A stretch of 46,478 nt of DNA from the NCBI GenBank assembly GCA_018676675.1, contig JABHEG010000294.1:1-46478 (forward strand). The letters run 5' to 3'. The notes beneath the pieces were generated by a model. That model was not told the origin of the DNA, did not search any database, and worked only from the letters and a program-made list of their open reading frames with translations. Positions 1 through 8,704 of this stretch are shown here, one piece after another (the first letter of the stretch is position 1; the number at the start of each line of letters is the position of its first letter). Source of the stretch: Lentisphaerota bacterium (GTDB lineage Bacteria > Verrucomicrobiota > Lentisphaeria > Oligosphaerales > JABHEG01). The position numbers and the translations under genes are program-made.

Positions 1-577
1 CCCCCGCGCACTCGAGGGCCCTCCCTGCGCGCACCATGCCGGAACTCGCCGATTGCCCCCCTCGAGCCACGACCACGACAGCCCTCAGTTGACCTCAGGC
101 GACCTGTGAAGACCTGACACGACCATCTCCGCGGTCACAGTGGCTTCGCCTCACGAGACTGACCCGTTACGCTCGTTTCGGGAGTGTCCCGTTTCCGCCT
201 CTGAGGCCGCGGGAAGAGGTCCTCGCCCCCCAACGTACGTAGAGAAGGGGGGGGAACCCCAAGACGGCTCGAGGGACTCTCGCCCTCCAACGTACGTAGA
301 GAAGAGGGGGAACCCCAAGACGGCTTGAGGGACCCTCGCCCTCCATTGGGCACAGAAAACGGGGGAGCCGTCCCATGAGACTGACGTGATGCATTTGTTT
401 TGCCTTGCTTACGGGGGCGGTTTGTCGATCCGGGAGTATTGTCACATGGTGTGTTGACCGGTCAGTATGCTGCGTTCGCAGCTTCACCGGTTTCCGCGAT
501 AGCTGGGCACCGAAGTTACGACCTCGGATATGAGGGTTAGAACAGCTGGCTAAGGGCAGGCTCGTCAGAAGGAGGCG
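1..577. other. non-coding region upstream of the first gene
   Basis: No convincing gene is seen. The short frames here (for example 135-487 on the minus strand) are rich in Arg, Pro and Ser, lack ribosome sites and arise from the repeated DNA at 222-345. Positions 70-125 contain several spaced copies of the word gacct. No promoter with good -35 and -10 boxes was found for the gene at 584, so the transcription start is unknown. The window edge may cut a longer intergenic region. Confidence 0.6.
222..345. repeat. tandem repeat, unit about 57 bp, two copies plus a stub
   Basis: Two near-identical units lie at 222-278 and 279-334, and the first 11 bases of a third at 335-345. Each unit contains the self-complementary core acgtacgt, a G-run facing a C-run (GGGG-GAA-CCCC), and a GAGGG/CCCTC pair across the unit junction. 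Copies differ by a few substitutions and by the length of the G-run. Both strands stay open through the repeat, which produces spurious proline-rich frames. It looks like an intergenic repeat family rather than coding sequence; it is not a CRISPR because there are no unique spacers. Confidence 0.75.
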
Positions 578-583
578 ATGAGG

Positions 584-3500
584 ATGAACCAGGGAACAAT
601 AGGGCTACGCGGTCTGGGGTTTCTGGTGGGGTTGGTGCTGCTTGGTGTTGCAGGGCAGGCTGCTGACTGGCCTACCTATAAAGGAGATGCCCAGCGGTCG
701 AGTGTATCGGAGGAGGCGCTCTCGTTTCCGCTTGCGCCGGCTTGGACCTACCGCCCATCTCGCCCCCCGTCCCCCGCCTGGCCGGAGCCAGGCAAGGAAC
801 TGCATCGGATCGACTTTGACTATGTCTTCCAGCCGGTGGCGGCCGGTGGGGTGGTGGTCTTCGGATCCTCAGCTGATGACACGGTGCGGGCCCTCGATCT
901 GGCGACAGGGCAGCCTGCCTGGACATTTGTCACCCGTGGGCCGGTTCGCTTTGCTCCGGCCATTGCCGGCGGCAACGCCTATGTGGTTTCTGACGACGGG
1001 GGGCTCTACTGCCTGGACGTCAAGACCGGGACGTTGAAGTGGCGTTTTCAGGCTGGGCCCGGCTCGGATGTCCTGATTGGCAATGATCGTCTGATCTCGC
1101 GTTACCCGTGTCGGAGCGGCGCGCTGGTCGTTGACAACGTCGTCTACGTCACGGCGGGGCTGTGGCCAACTGAGGGGGTGTATGTGTATGCCCTCGATGC
1201 GGCCACAGGCAAGGAACTCTGGTGCAACGACAGCAGCGGAAGTATCTACACCGATCTGCCGCATGCAGTTGCGAATGGTTTCAGTGGTGTCGCGCCCCAA
1301 GGCTACCTCGTGGTCTCGGGGGACACGTTGCTGGTGCCTACCGGTCGCAGTGTCCCGGCCGGTTTCGATCGTCACACCGGGCGTCTGCTCTACTACAAAC
1401 CCGAGAAGACACACTACCACGGTGCTTCCTACGGCGGGGGTGTCTGGAGTACGGCATTGGGGGACATCTACTTCCATACGAACAACCGGTTTCACAACCC
1501 GTCGGAAGCACGGGTTGGTGAGGCCGAGCCCTCGGCACAGGATGGAATGATCACCTATTCACTGCTCTCCGGGGAACAGATTTCTCATCTCAGAGGAAAA
1601 TACCGTGTTCTGGCTACGGCAGAGACCGTCTACGCTGCCGGCGGCGGAAGCATAGACGCATTGCCGTTAACCGCGGTCCGTCGGAAGTCTCGCCCCACTG
1701 TGGCCGATGCCAAATGGACAACACCCCATGAGAAGAGAGTCCACGATCTGGCTCTGGCTGGAGATGTCCTGATCACGGGAAACCGGGGGTCAATCGCCGC
1801 ATTCAGCACGATTGATGGCAAGCCGGTATGGGATGTGAGCCTGCCAGGCGAGCAGGTGCGAGGGCTGGCGCTTGCTGCTGGGCGCCTGCTGGCCGCGACG
1901 CACACTGGGACGCTGTTCTGTTTCGGTTCATCGCAGGCTGCCCCGGCGACGCCCAGCACGGTCCGTGGGATCGTGCGTCCAGCGTCTGTTCCTGAGCAGC
2001 AGAGCAAACGAGCCGCGGTCGTCCTTCGGCAGTCGGGCAAAGCTACTGGTTACGCCGCAGTCTTTGGTAAGTCTGCCGCTGCACTGGGAGAGGCCTTGGC
2101 TCGGCAGTCAGAGCTGCATGTGGCTGTCGTGCTGGCGGATCAGGCTCAGGCAGAGGCGGCGCGTCGGCATTTGGTCGATGTTGGCCTACTCGGGGACCGC
2201 GTTGCGGTATTCGAAGGGGGTGGGGGTCAGGCGGTAACCCTCCCGCCATATTTCGCGGATCTTGTGGTCGTGTCCGGCAGTGGCGCTGACATCGACCCGG
2301 AAGCCTGTTACCGCGTCCTGAGGCCATGTGGCGGGACGCTCTGCTTCGCGGGGTTCACGGCGGCCGAGGTCAAGGCGTTTGTGGCGGGAGCCGAGGTTCC
2401 GGATGCGGAGGTCGCAGAGGGGGGTAGCACGATTGTTCGCGGGGCACTGCCTGGCGCCGGTGAGTGGCGCTACGCGTGGGCGGACGGCGGGCGCAGTGGA
2501 ATTGGCAAGGAGAGTCGTGTCCGGTTCCCGCTGGAATTGCTGTGGTACGGCGGTCCGGGCCCGGGGCGTCTGGTGGACCGGCATCTGATGGGCTCACCGC
2601 CGATTTCGACGAACGGGCGCGTATTCATGCAGGGGCAGAACGATGTCGTAGCGTTCGACGCCTACAACGGGCGTGAGCTGTGGAGCCGTCCCATCGAGGG
2701 AGTTGGCCGTAAGTATGCTCAGTATTACTCAAGCAGCCTGGTGGCCGATGACGACAGTGTGTATGTCGTTCAGGGGAGCCAGTGCATTCGCCTTGACCAG
2801 GAAACGGGGGAGCCGTTGAATACATACGCCATTCCGAGGGCGGTGACCAGCGAAACGGCGCCCGCGCTCGTTCCGGACTATTTGCAGGTTGAGTGGCCAG
2901 ATTTGTGGCAGGTCCTCGGCCCGTTTCCCAAAGGCAAACCGCCCTTGTCCGCCGGTGATCTGGCCAGTCCTCCCGACAGTGTGCTGGTCAACGAAGCAGA
3001 GGTGGTGGCGACTGAGTTGATGGCGATTGACGGGCTGCTCGACTTCACGCTCCCGTTCGGCGGCTATGGTTTCGAACCCGTGGAGTCTGGAGTGCCGTCG
3101 ACAGGACGGCCGCGCCGGGGCAAGAAGTACAGCTATCATGATGTGGGGCGCATCTGCTATGCGTTTGCCACGATTGACTGCCCGGTCGACGGCAAACTGC
3201 TGATCGGGGCAGGGGCTGATTGGGGGATGCAGTGGTTTGTCGACGGGCAGCCTGTATTTGACGCTTTGCGGGGCGGCTATACCGGCAGTCGTCGTGGGTA
3301 CTTCGAGCGCGCAACAGCTTCAGCCGACGACCGGATCTTCGACGTGGACGTCACCGCGGGGACACACACGATAGCTGTGATGGTGACGGCAGGCAGTCGC
3401 GGTTGGGCGTTGGCTTCTGCGAGTCAGGCGGAACACGCAGAGACGCTGATGCCGGTCTCCCGAGGCGAGAACCCGAATGTTCCCGATCTTCAGGGCCTGG

Positions 3501-5548
3501 TTTGGGGGTATCTGTCGGCCGTGGACGGCTTGGTGCTGGGCAGCTACAACATGCCCGTCGCGGCTGGTCAGGCGGCGGAGTCACATCTCCTCTGGCGTTC
3601 AGAGAGCAAGGCCGTTTTCGCGTTGGACAGAGCAGACGGGTCTCTGCGGTGGGTCTATCGAGCACGCCCGGATCACATCGTGTCGAACATCGAGATTGCC
3701 TTTGACGATGGGCGCCTGTTCCTTGTTGACGGGACGTCCAAAGCTGATTTGGCTCGGGCGCGTCGTCGTCGCGCCAAATTGCAGGCGGATCTTCGACTTG
3801 TTGCTCTGGACATTGCCAAGGGGGCTGAGCTTTGGCACCAGGATGACGTACCCGTCCTGGGTGACCGGAGTGTGTTGAGCAGACTCAAGACGAACGTCAC
3901 CCATCTCTTCATGGGGTTGCCGAACTGGGGGCATCTCGTGGCGGCCAACGGGGTTGTGCTCTACGGGGCAAACGCCGCGTACGAGGCAGAGACAGGGACG
4001 AAGCTCTGGACCAAAGGCATACGGCCCGGCAAACTACCGCTGGTTCGTGGTGATCAGATCATCACTGGGGCTGGTGCCTACGACCTGCGCACCGGTGAGC
4101 CATGTATGGCTGAAGATGCCTTGACTGGTCAGAAAGTGCCTTGGCGTTACATGCGCGCTTATGGGTGTGGACCCACCGCGGGGTGTGAGAACGTCCTTTT
4201 TTTCCGTTCCGGAGCAGACGGCTTTGTGGACCTGCAGAAGGGGGGGACGACAAACTTCGGCGGCGTGCGGCCTGGCTGTGCCCGGACGCTGCTGGCGGCC
4301 AACGGGTTGCTCCTTCATCCGCAAGGCTACAGCGGTTGCTGCTGTTCCTACAACTTCAAGTCCAACCTTGCCCTCGTTCCCTCCACCGGACAGCGTGACA
4401 CGTGGTACGTATTCCCACGACTCGCGGCTTACGGCCTCGTGAAGAGGGCTGCGGTAAACTTTGGTGCTCCGGGTGACCAGAAGGACGCCGGTGGCACCAC
4501 GTGGCTCGGCTTCCCTAGACCGATTGTCAACGGTATCCGGCGGGTCCCGACCAGAGTCTCGATGAAACATGCCCAAGCCTTCTATCGGCGCCGCTCAACA
4601 TCCGCCATTGAGGGAACAGACGTGCCGTGGGTATACAGCTCAGGACTCCAGGGGCAGGGCAGGATTGTGCTCGGTTGCTCAGTGCGGCCCAACGTTGTCC
4701 TGTCCCGACGTGACGAGACCCCGCTTTTGGATGGGGAGAGCGACGATCCGTGCTGGGCAGACGTCACCCCTATTCCTTTTGAGAACACACCGTTCAGTAT
4801 GATCGGAGCCAGTGTTGTCTTGCGGATGTTCCGGGACGCGGAGAAGATCTACGTCGCGTATCGGCGCGACTATGACACTGGTGGGACCGCCGGTCCCGGC
4901 GATGAGTTTGACCTCTTCCTGGCGGGCGCGAGGCGGAGGGGAGGAATCCGTTTTGTCATTACCCCTGACGGCAAGGGCGTTGCCCGGCTCGGCTCCGTTG
5001 GGGTGAGCCGGAAGGTCGATCCAAGCTGGAAAGGGGAGTGGGAACACGCCGTCCGACGGCGAGAGGACGCCTGGGGATGTGAGATCGCTATCCCGATCAA
5101 GACACTTGAGGAAGCGGGCATTACTCTAAAAGGCCTGCGGATGAACTGCATGTCCCACAACCGAACCGCATCAGGCTTGGAGGGCGTGTTTCTTGTCGAT
5201 CCTCTGTACGGCACTAAGTTCCGTTGCTGCTCTGCTTTCGTTCCCATCGTCCCCGCGCCGACAACCCCCACGACGGAGCGCGTGTTCACCGTCCGCCTGC
5301 ACTTTGCGGAGACCGCACACAGCGAGATCGGAAAGCGCGTGTTCGATGTCGCCATCCAGGGCGAAACAGTGTTGCGCGCACTTGATGTGCTGGGGGCCGC
5401 CGGAGGCCGCAACATCGCGATTGTGAAGACATTCCCCGGCATCCATGCGACAGATGGGATTACGTTCGATTTTGAGCCGACAACGCCGTCTGACGCGCCT
5501 GGGGCTCAGCCGGTGATCTGTGCGGTCGAGGTGATTGAAGAGCAGTAA
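584..5548 (+). CDS. secreted multidomain PQQ-like beta-propeller protein with methyltransferase-like, CBM9-like and malectin-like parts
   Basis: A 1654-aa protein with a signal peptide (hydrophobic core about residues 8-24). SD aaggagg at 569-575 lies 8 nt before ATG 584 but only 2 nt before ATG 578, so 584 is preferred. Approximate order, numbered from 578: first PQQ-type propeller 30-455 with repeated G-x-L/K-x-W-type blades; a Rossmann/SAM-methyltransferase-like stretch 478-592; a second propeller from about 650, interrupted at 772-948 by a jelly-roll/PA14-like insertion; propeller blades again to about 1355; a CBM9-like sandwich 1384-1535 opening with DGESDDPCW; a malectin-like domain 1567-1656. 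Propellers of this kind often act as scaffolds or quinoprotein-like enzymes, but no quinone ligands can be assigned. It heads a run of catabolic genes, so binding or oxidation of carbohydrate at the cell surface is plausible. The function itself is inferred. Confidence 0.85.
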   Translation: MNQGTIGLRGLGFLVGLVLLGVAGQAADWPTYKGDAQRSSVSEEALSFPLAPAWTYRPSRPPSPAWPEPGKELHRIDFDYVFQPVAAGGVVVFGSSADDTVRALDLATGQPAWTFVTRGPVRFAPAIAGGNAYVVSDDGGLYCLDVKTGTLKWRFQAGPGSDVLIGNDRLISRYPCRSGALVVDNVVYVTAGLWPTEGVYVYALDAATGKELWCNDSSGSIYTDLPHAVANGFSGVAPQGYLVVSGDTLLVPTGRSVPAGFDRHTGRLLYYKPEKTHYHGASYGGGVWSTALGDIYFHTNNRFHNPSEARVGEAEPSAQDGMITYSLLSGEQISHLRGKYRVLATAETVYAAGGGSIDALPLTAVRRKSRPTVADAKWTTPHEKRVHDLALAGDVLITGNRGSIAAFSTIDGKPVWDVSLPGEQVRGLALAAGRLLAATHTGTLFCFGSSQAAPATPSTVRGIVRPASVPEQQSKRAAVVLRQSGKATGYAAVFGKSAAALGEALARQSELHVAVVLADQAQAEAARRHLVDVGLLGDRVAVFEGGGGQAVTLPPYFADLVVVSGSGADIDPEACYRVLRPCGGTLCFAGFTAAEVKAFVAGAEVPDAEVAEGGSTIVRGALPGAGEWRYAWADGGRSGIGKESRVRFPLELLWYGGPGPGRLVDRHLMGSPPISTNGRVFMQGQNDVVAFDAYNGRELWSRPIEGVGRKYAQYYSSSLVADDDSVYVVQGSQCIRLDQETGEPLNTYAIPRAVTSETAPALVPDYLQVEWPDLWQVLGPFPKGKPPLSAGDLASPPDSVLVNEAEVVATELMAIDGLLDFTLPFGGYGFEPVESGVPSTGRPRRGKKYSYHDVGRICYAFATIDCPVDGKLLIGAGADWGMQWFVDGQPVFDALRGGYTGSRRGYFERATASADDRIFDVDVTAGTHTIAVMVTAGSRGWALASASQAEHAETLMPVSRGENPNVPDLQGLVWGYLSAVDGLVLGSYNMPVAAGQAAESHLLWRSESKAVFALDRADGSLRWVYRARPDHIVSNIEIAFDDGRLFLVDGTSKADLARARRRRAKLQADLRLVALDIAKGAELWHQDDVPVLGDRSVLSRLKTNVTHLFMGLPNWGHLVAANGVVLYGANAAYEAETGTKLWTKGIRPGKLPLVRGDQIITGAGAYDLRTGEPCMAEDALTGQKVPWRYMRAYGCGPTAGCENVLFFRSGADGFVDLQKGGTTNFGGVRPGCARTLLAANGLLLHPQGYSGCCCSYNFKSNLALVPSTGQRDTWYVFPRLAAYGLVKRAAVNFGAPGDQKDAGGTTWLGFPRPIVNGIRRVPTRVSMKHAQAFYRRRSTSAIEGTDVPWVYSSGLQGQGRIVLGCSVRPNVVLSRRDETPLLDGESDDPCWADVTPIPFENTPFSMIGASVVLRMFRDAEKIYVAYRRDYDTGGTAGPGDEFDLFLAGARRRGGIRFVITPDGKGVARLGSVGVSRKVDPSWKGEWEHAVRRREDAWGCEIAIPIKTLEEAGITLKGLRMNCMSHNRTASGLEGVFLVDPLYGTKFRCCSAFVPIVPAPTTPTTERVFTVRLHFAETAHSEIGKRVFDVAIQGETVLRALDVLGAAGGRNIAIVKTFPGIHATDGITFDFEPTTPSDAPGAQPVICAVEVIEEQ

Positions 5549-5561
5549 GGAGTTCAGAGTT

Positions 5562-6368
5562 ATGGCGCGCAAGATCATTGACATGCATCAGCACCTGGGT
5601 TCGGAAGCTGATTTTGAGCCGTTGACAACGGCCTATGCGGAGACGGACATCGTCAAGGTTGTGCTGCTCGGGATTCAGTGCCGTCGCTGGCCGGGGAACA
5701 ACGAGCTGGTCCTGAGCGCTGCCCAGCGGGTCCCGGAGCTCTATGTGCCGTTCGTGGGATTCGATCTGGATGCCTGTGGTGTAGACGATTTGGTCCGCTA
5801 TCGCGATGACGGGTTTCGCGGGGTCAAGTTCATCGGGCCGGATCAACCCTACAACCATCCCGATTACATGCCGGTCTACGAGAAGGCCTGTGAGTTAGGA
5901 CTACCCGTTTTGTTCCACCTGGGCATCGTGGCGAACAAGCCGTCTTGGTCGGATGTCAACAGCAACAACATGCGGCCCATCTACCTTGACCACATTGCCC
6001 GGGGATTGCCCGAGCTGACTGTCATCGGGGCGCATTTGGGGAATCCGTGGTATGAGGAAGCGACAATGGGGTGCCGGTGGAACGCAAACCTGTTCTATGA
6101 CCTGTCCGGATCGACGCTCAAGAAGAAGGGGCCGCAGTTCCTCGGCGACCTGCTGTGGTGGTCCCCGGAGAGCAAGCCGTACACCAGCCCGGACGGGACC
6201 TGTGCCTGGGAGAAGATCATTTTCGGCAGTGACGTGGCGCCGGCATTGGTGGCTGATGTGATCTCTGACTACGAGAGACTCATGGATGGGCTGGACCTCT
6301 CGCCCAAACTGCGGGAAGACGTGTGGTACGGGACGGGCGCGCGCATCCTTGGGCTGGGAGAGGGATGA
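5562..6368 (+). CDS. amidohydrolase family protein (Amidohydro_2-like metal-dependent hydrolase)
   Basis: A 268-aa TIM-barrel hydrolase. The ATG at 5562 is chosen because SD taaggag (5546-5552) overlaps the preceding stop codon and lies about 9 nt upstream; the longer TTG start at 5535 has no ribosome site. Family motifs: H-x-H near the N terminus (H9, H11 in MHQH), a His in VLFHLG, a His in VIGAHLGN, and a late FGSD aspartate, as in amidohydrolase_2 enzymes that hydrolyse lactones or decarboxylate acids. No signal peptide, so cytoplasmic. It sits 13 nt after the propeller gene and 3 nt before the GH95-like gene, consistent with one transcript and a role downstream of sugar or uronate release. 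The substrate is unknown. Confidence 0.85.
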   Translation: MARKIIDMHQHLGSEADFEPLTTAYAETDIVKVVLLGIQCRRWPGNNELVLSAAQRVPELYVPFVGFDLDACGVDDLVRYRDDGFRGVKFIGPDQPYNHPDYMPVYEKACELGLPVLFHLGIVANKPSWSDVNSNNMRPIYLDHIARGLPELTVIGAHLGNPWYEEATMGCRWNANLFYDLSGSTLKKKGPQFLGDLLWWSPESKPYTSPDGTCAWEKIIFGSDVAPALVADVISDYERLMDGLDLSPKLREDVWYGTGARILGLGEG

Positions 6369-6371
6369 GCC

Positions 6372-8606
6372 GTGCACAAGACGTTTGAACTTGACTTCCC
6401 GCTGAAGCGGACACATCTCGGGATGCCGATGGGCAATGGCGATCTCGGGGTGCTGGTATGGGGGCAGGAAAAGCTCCATTTGACCGTCAGTAAGATCGAC
6501 TTCTGGGATCATCGAGGGGGCATGTGGATTGCTGAAGGATGCACATACGACTATATAAAGGCCAACTATGATCCAGAGGATGGGGAGAAGATCCAGAACG
6601 CGTTGTCGAGCTTCCAGCGCGAGTTGATGGCCGAGAGTGGATTCTGGTGTTCGACCCGAGTCCCATCCGGGCGTTTCGAGTTGACGTTTGCTGACGGGGC
6701 TGTGCCGGAACGCGTTGTGTTGGAGTATGCGACCGGCGTGGTGACAGTCGAGCTGTCGACGGGAGCGGTATTGACGTTGACCGTCGGGGAGGCGGCCCCG
6801 ATCTTGTTCGTGCGTGACGAAACTCGCGCTGTGGAACGCGTCGATGCCCGTTCCGTGTGGGATTTTGAACAGACGGTGGAATGGCTTGAGAGCCGTGGCA
6901 TCTCGCCCGATGAGCGGGTCGACGACGCGCGTGGTTGTGGCTGGGCTCAAGCCTTGCCCGAGGATCCCTCGTTAGCGTGTGTGGCCCAGCGGTTGCCGGG
7001 CGGCATTGCGGTGTCTTTGGCTCGAGGGGAGGACAATGCTGCGGCAACGGCGAGTGCTTTCGGGGCCATCGCCACGATTGACGTCCCCGCTTTCGAGCAG
7101 AACGCCTCTGCCTGGTGGGGTGCTTACTGGGAGGACATGCCGGAAGTGGAGCTGCCGGATGAGACCCACAGCGCGTTCCTCAAGCTCGCTTTCTACAAAT
7201 ACGGGGCCGCGAACAATCCGAACTCGCCGTTGCCTTCCGGACTGCAGGGGCCGTGGGTGGAAGAGTATCACAAGGCCCAGTGGTCAGTGGACTACCATTT
7301 CAACGTCAACATCCAGCAGATTTACACGCTTGGCCTGCCCCTGGGGAAGTTCGAGTTTTTCGGGCCGCTTTTCGCCATGCTCGAGTCCGAGAGCTTTCGG
7401 GCCATCATGCGGAGCAACGCCAGGAGTTTGTTTGGGATTGAGGACGGCCTTTGGCTGACGCATGCGGTCGATGATCTTGGGCGACAGTGCGGGGGCGTCA
7501 GTGCCGGGGCCATTCTGGATCACGCCTGCGGGGCGTGGACGGCGCAGCTCTACTGGCTGTGCTACACGCACTCAGGGGACGAGACGTTTCTGCGTGAGCG
7601 TGCCTACCCATTCATGCTTGGGATCATGCGCTGCTACGAGGAGATGCTTGAGGAGCGGGACGGTCTTCTGTCCATCCCCGTGGCCATTTCTGCCGAGTAC
7701 GGCTGTCGGAACCAGAATGGGCAGCGTTGCGGCCGGGATCCATCCTATCAACTGGCTGGGATCCACATGCTCCTTGACGCGCTTGGTAAAGCGTGTGCCG
7801 TGCTTGGGGAAGAGCCGCGGCCGTTCTGGCAGGAGATGAGCGAACGCATTCCGCCTTTCACCGTGTTCGAGGGGATCGATCAGTACAGCAAGCCGAGTCC
7901 GCGGATCGCCATTTGGGACGGCCAGGATTTGGAGCTCTGTCACCGGCACCATTCCCACCTGGCGTGCATTTACCCGTTCGACACCCTTGGCGCATCGCCC
8001 ACGGCAGAGGTGCAGGAGGTGGTGGAGAATTCGGTTGACCACTGGATCCATCGTGGAATGGGGGAGTGGAGTGAATGGTGTATGCCCTGGGCGGCGATTA
8101 TTCAGGCTCGACTTGGTCTGGCTCAGGGCGCAGAATTGCTAATGCATATCTGGCGTGAGCTCTTCCTCAATGAGAGCATGTGTTCGGTCTATCTGCCGCG
8201 TTTCCGGGGATTTTCTTCGCATCGCCGCGACGACATGAAGAAGCCGAAAGGGACTTCGGAGGTGATGCAGCTTGAGGGCACGATGATCGGGGCGGTTGCG
8301 CTCATCGAGATGCTTGTCCACACGCATGCCGGGGTTATGAAGCTGTTCGGTGGGGCGCCTCCGAAGTGGCGTGATGCCTCGTTCAGGGACGTCCGGCAAC
8401 CGGGCCCATTCAGGGTGTCGGCGGTTCGTAGCGATGGTGCTTTCCGAGAGGCGGAGATCACGAGCCTTGGTCCGGCCAGGCTGCGACTTGACATCCCGGG
8501 GGCGGGATCCGTCCGGGTTGAGTTGAGAGGGCGATCTTTCGAAGCCAGCTTGCCTGTGGAGCTTGAGTTCCTCGAAGCGGAAGCTGCCAGGATCCACAGC
8601 TGTTGA
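6372..8606 (+). CDS. GH95-like (alpha/alpha)6-barrel glycosidase
   Basis: A 744-aa protein starting at GTG 6372, with a purine-rich ribosome site (gggagaggga) just upstream and only 3 nt after the previous stop. The N-terminal sandwich has the G-M-P-M-G-N-G-D-L-G signature shared by GH95 and related families. The barrel begins near residue 288 with PSGLQGPW, followed by W-S-V-D-Y-H-F-N-V-N-I-Q, matching the GH95 pattern P-x-x-L-Q-G-x-W ... D-Y-x-x-N-x-N. GH95 enzymes are alpha-L-fucosidases or galactosidases of about 750-800 aa. No signal peptide is visible, so it would act in the cytoplasm or leave by an unrecognised route. The fold is well supported; the sugar specificity is not. Confidence 0.75.
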   Translation: MHKTFELDFPLKRTHLGMPMGNGDLGVLVWGQEKLHLTVSKIDFWDHRGGMWIAEGCTYDYIKANYDPEDGEKIQNALSSFQRELMAESGFWCSTRVPSGRFELTFADGAVPERVVLEYATGVVTVELSTGAVLTLTVGEAAPILFVRDETRAVERVDARSVWDFEQTVEWLESRGISPDERVDDARGCGWAQALPEDPSLACVAQRLPGGIAVSLARGEDNAAATASAFGAIATIDVPAFEQNASAWWGAYWEDMPEVELPDETHSAFLKLAFYKYGAANNPNSPLPSGLQGPWVEEYHKAQWSVDYHFNVNIQQIYTLGLPLGKFEFFGPLFAMLESESFRAIMRSNARSLFGIEDGLWLTHAVDDLGRQCGGVSAGAILDHACGAWTAQLYWLCYTHSGDETFLRERAYPFMLGIMRCYEEMLEERDGLLSIPVAISAEYGCRNQNGQRCGRDPSYQLAGIHMLLDALGKACAVLGEEPRPFWQEMSERIPPFTVFEGIDQYSKPSPRIAIWDGQDLELCHRHHSHLACIYPFDTLGASPTAEVQEVVENSVDHWIHRGMGEWSEWCMPWAAIIQARLGLAQGAELLMHIWRELFLNESMCSVYLPRFRGFSSHRRDDMKKPKGTSEVMQLEGTMIGAVALIEMLVHTHAGVMKLFGGAPPKWRDASFRDVRQPGPFRVSAVRSDGAFREAEITSLGPARLRLDIPGAGSVRVELRGRSFEASLPVELEFLEAEAARIHSC

Positions 8607-8704
8607 GCGGAGATGAGGATGGCGGCGAGACCGAACGTGGTGTAAGCTCTGGACTTGCTCCGTGCTTTCTGTCAGGTCAGTCTCCCTTGCCTAAGGAGTT
8701 CTTC

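Noticed and set aside
222..345. CRISPR array
   Set aside because: The repeats adjoin directly with no unique spacers and there is no cas gene; it is a plain tandem repeat.
135..487. Short proline/arginine-rich frames on both strands
   Set aside because: They are open only because of the tandem repeat at 222-345; no ribosome site or family pattern.
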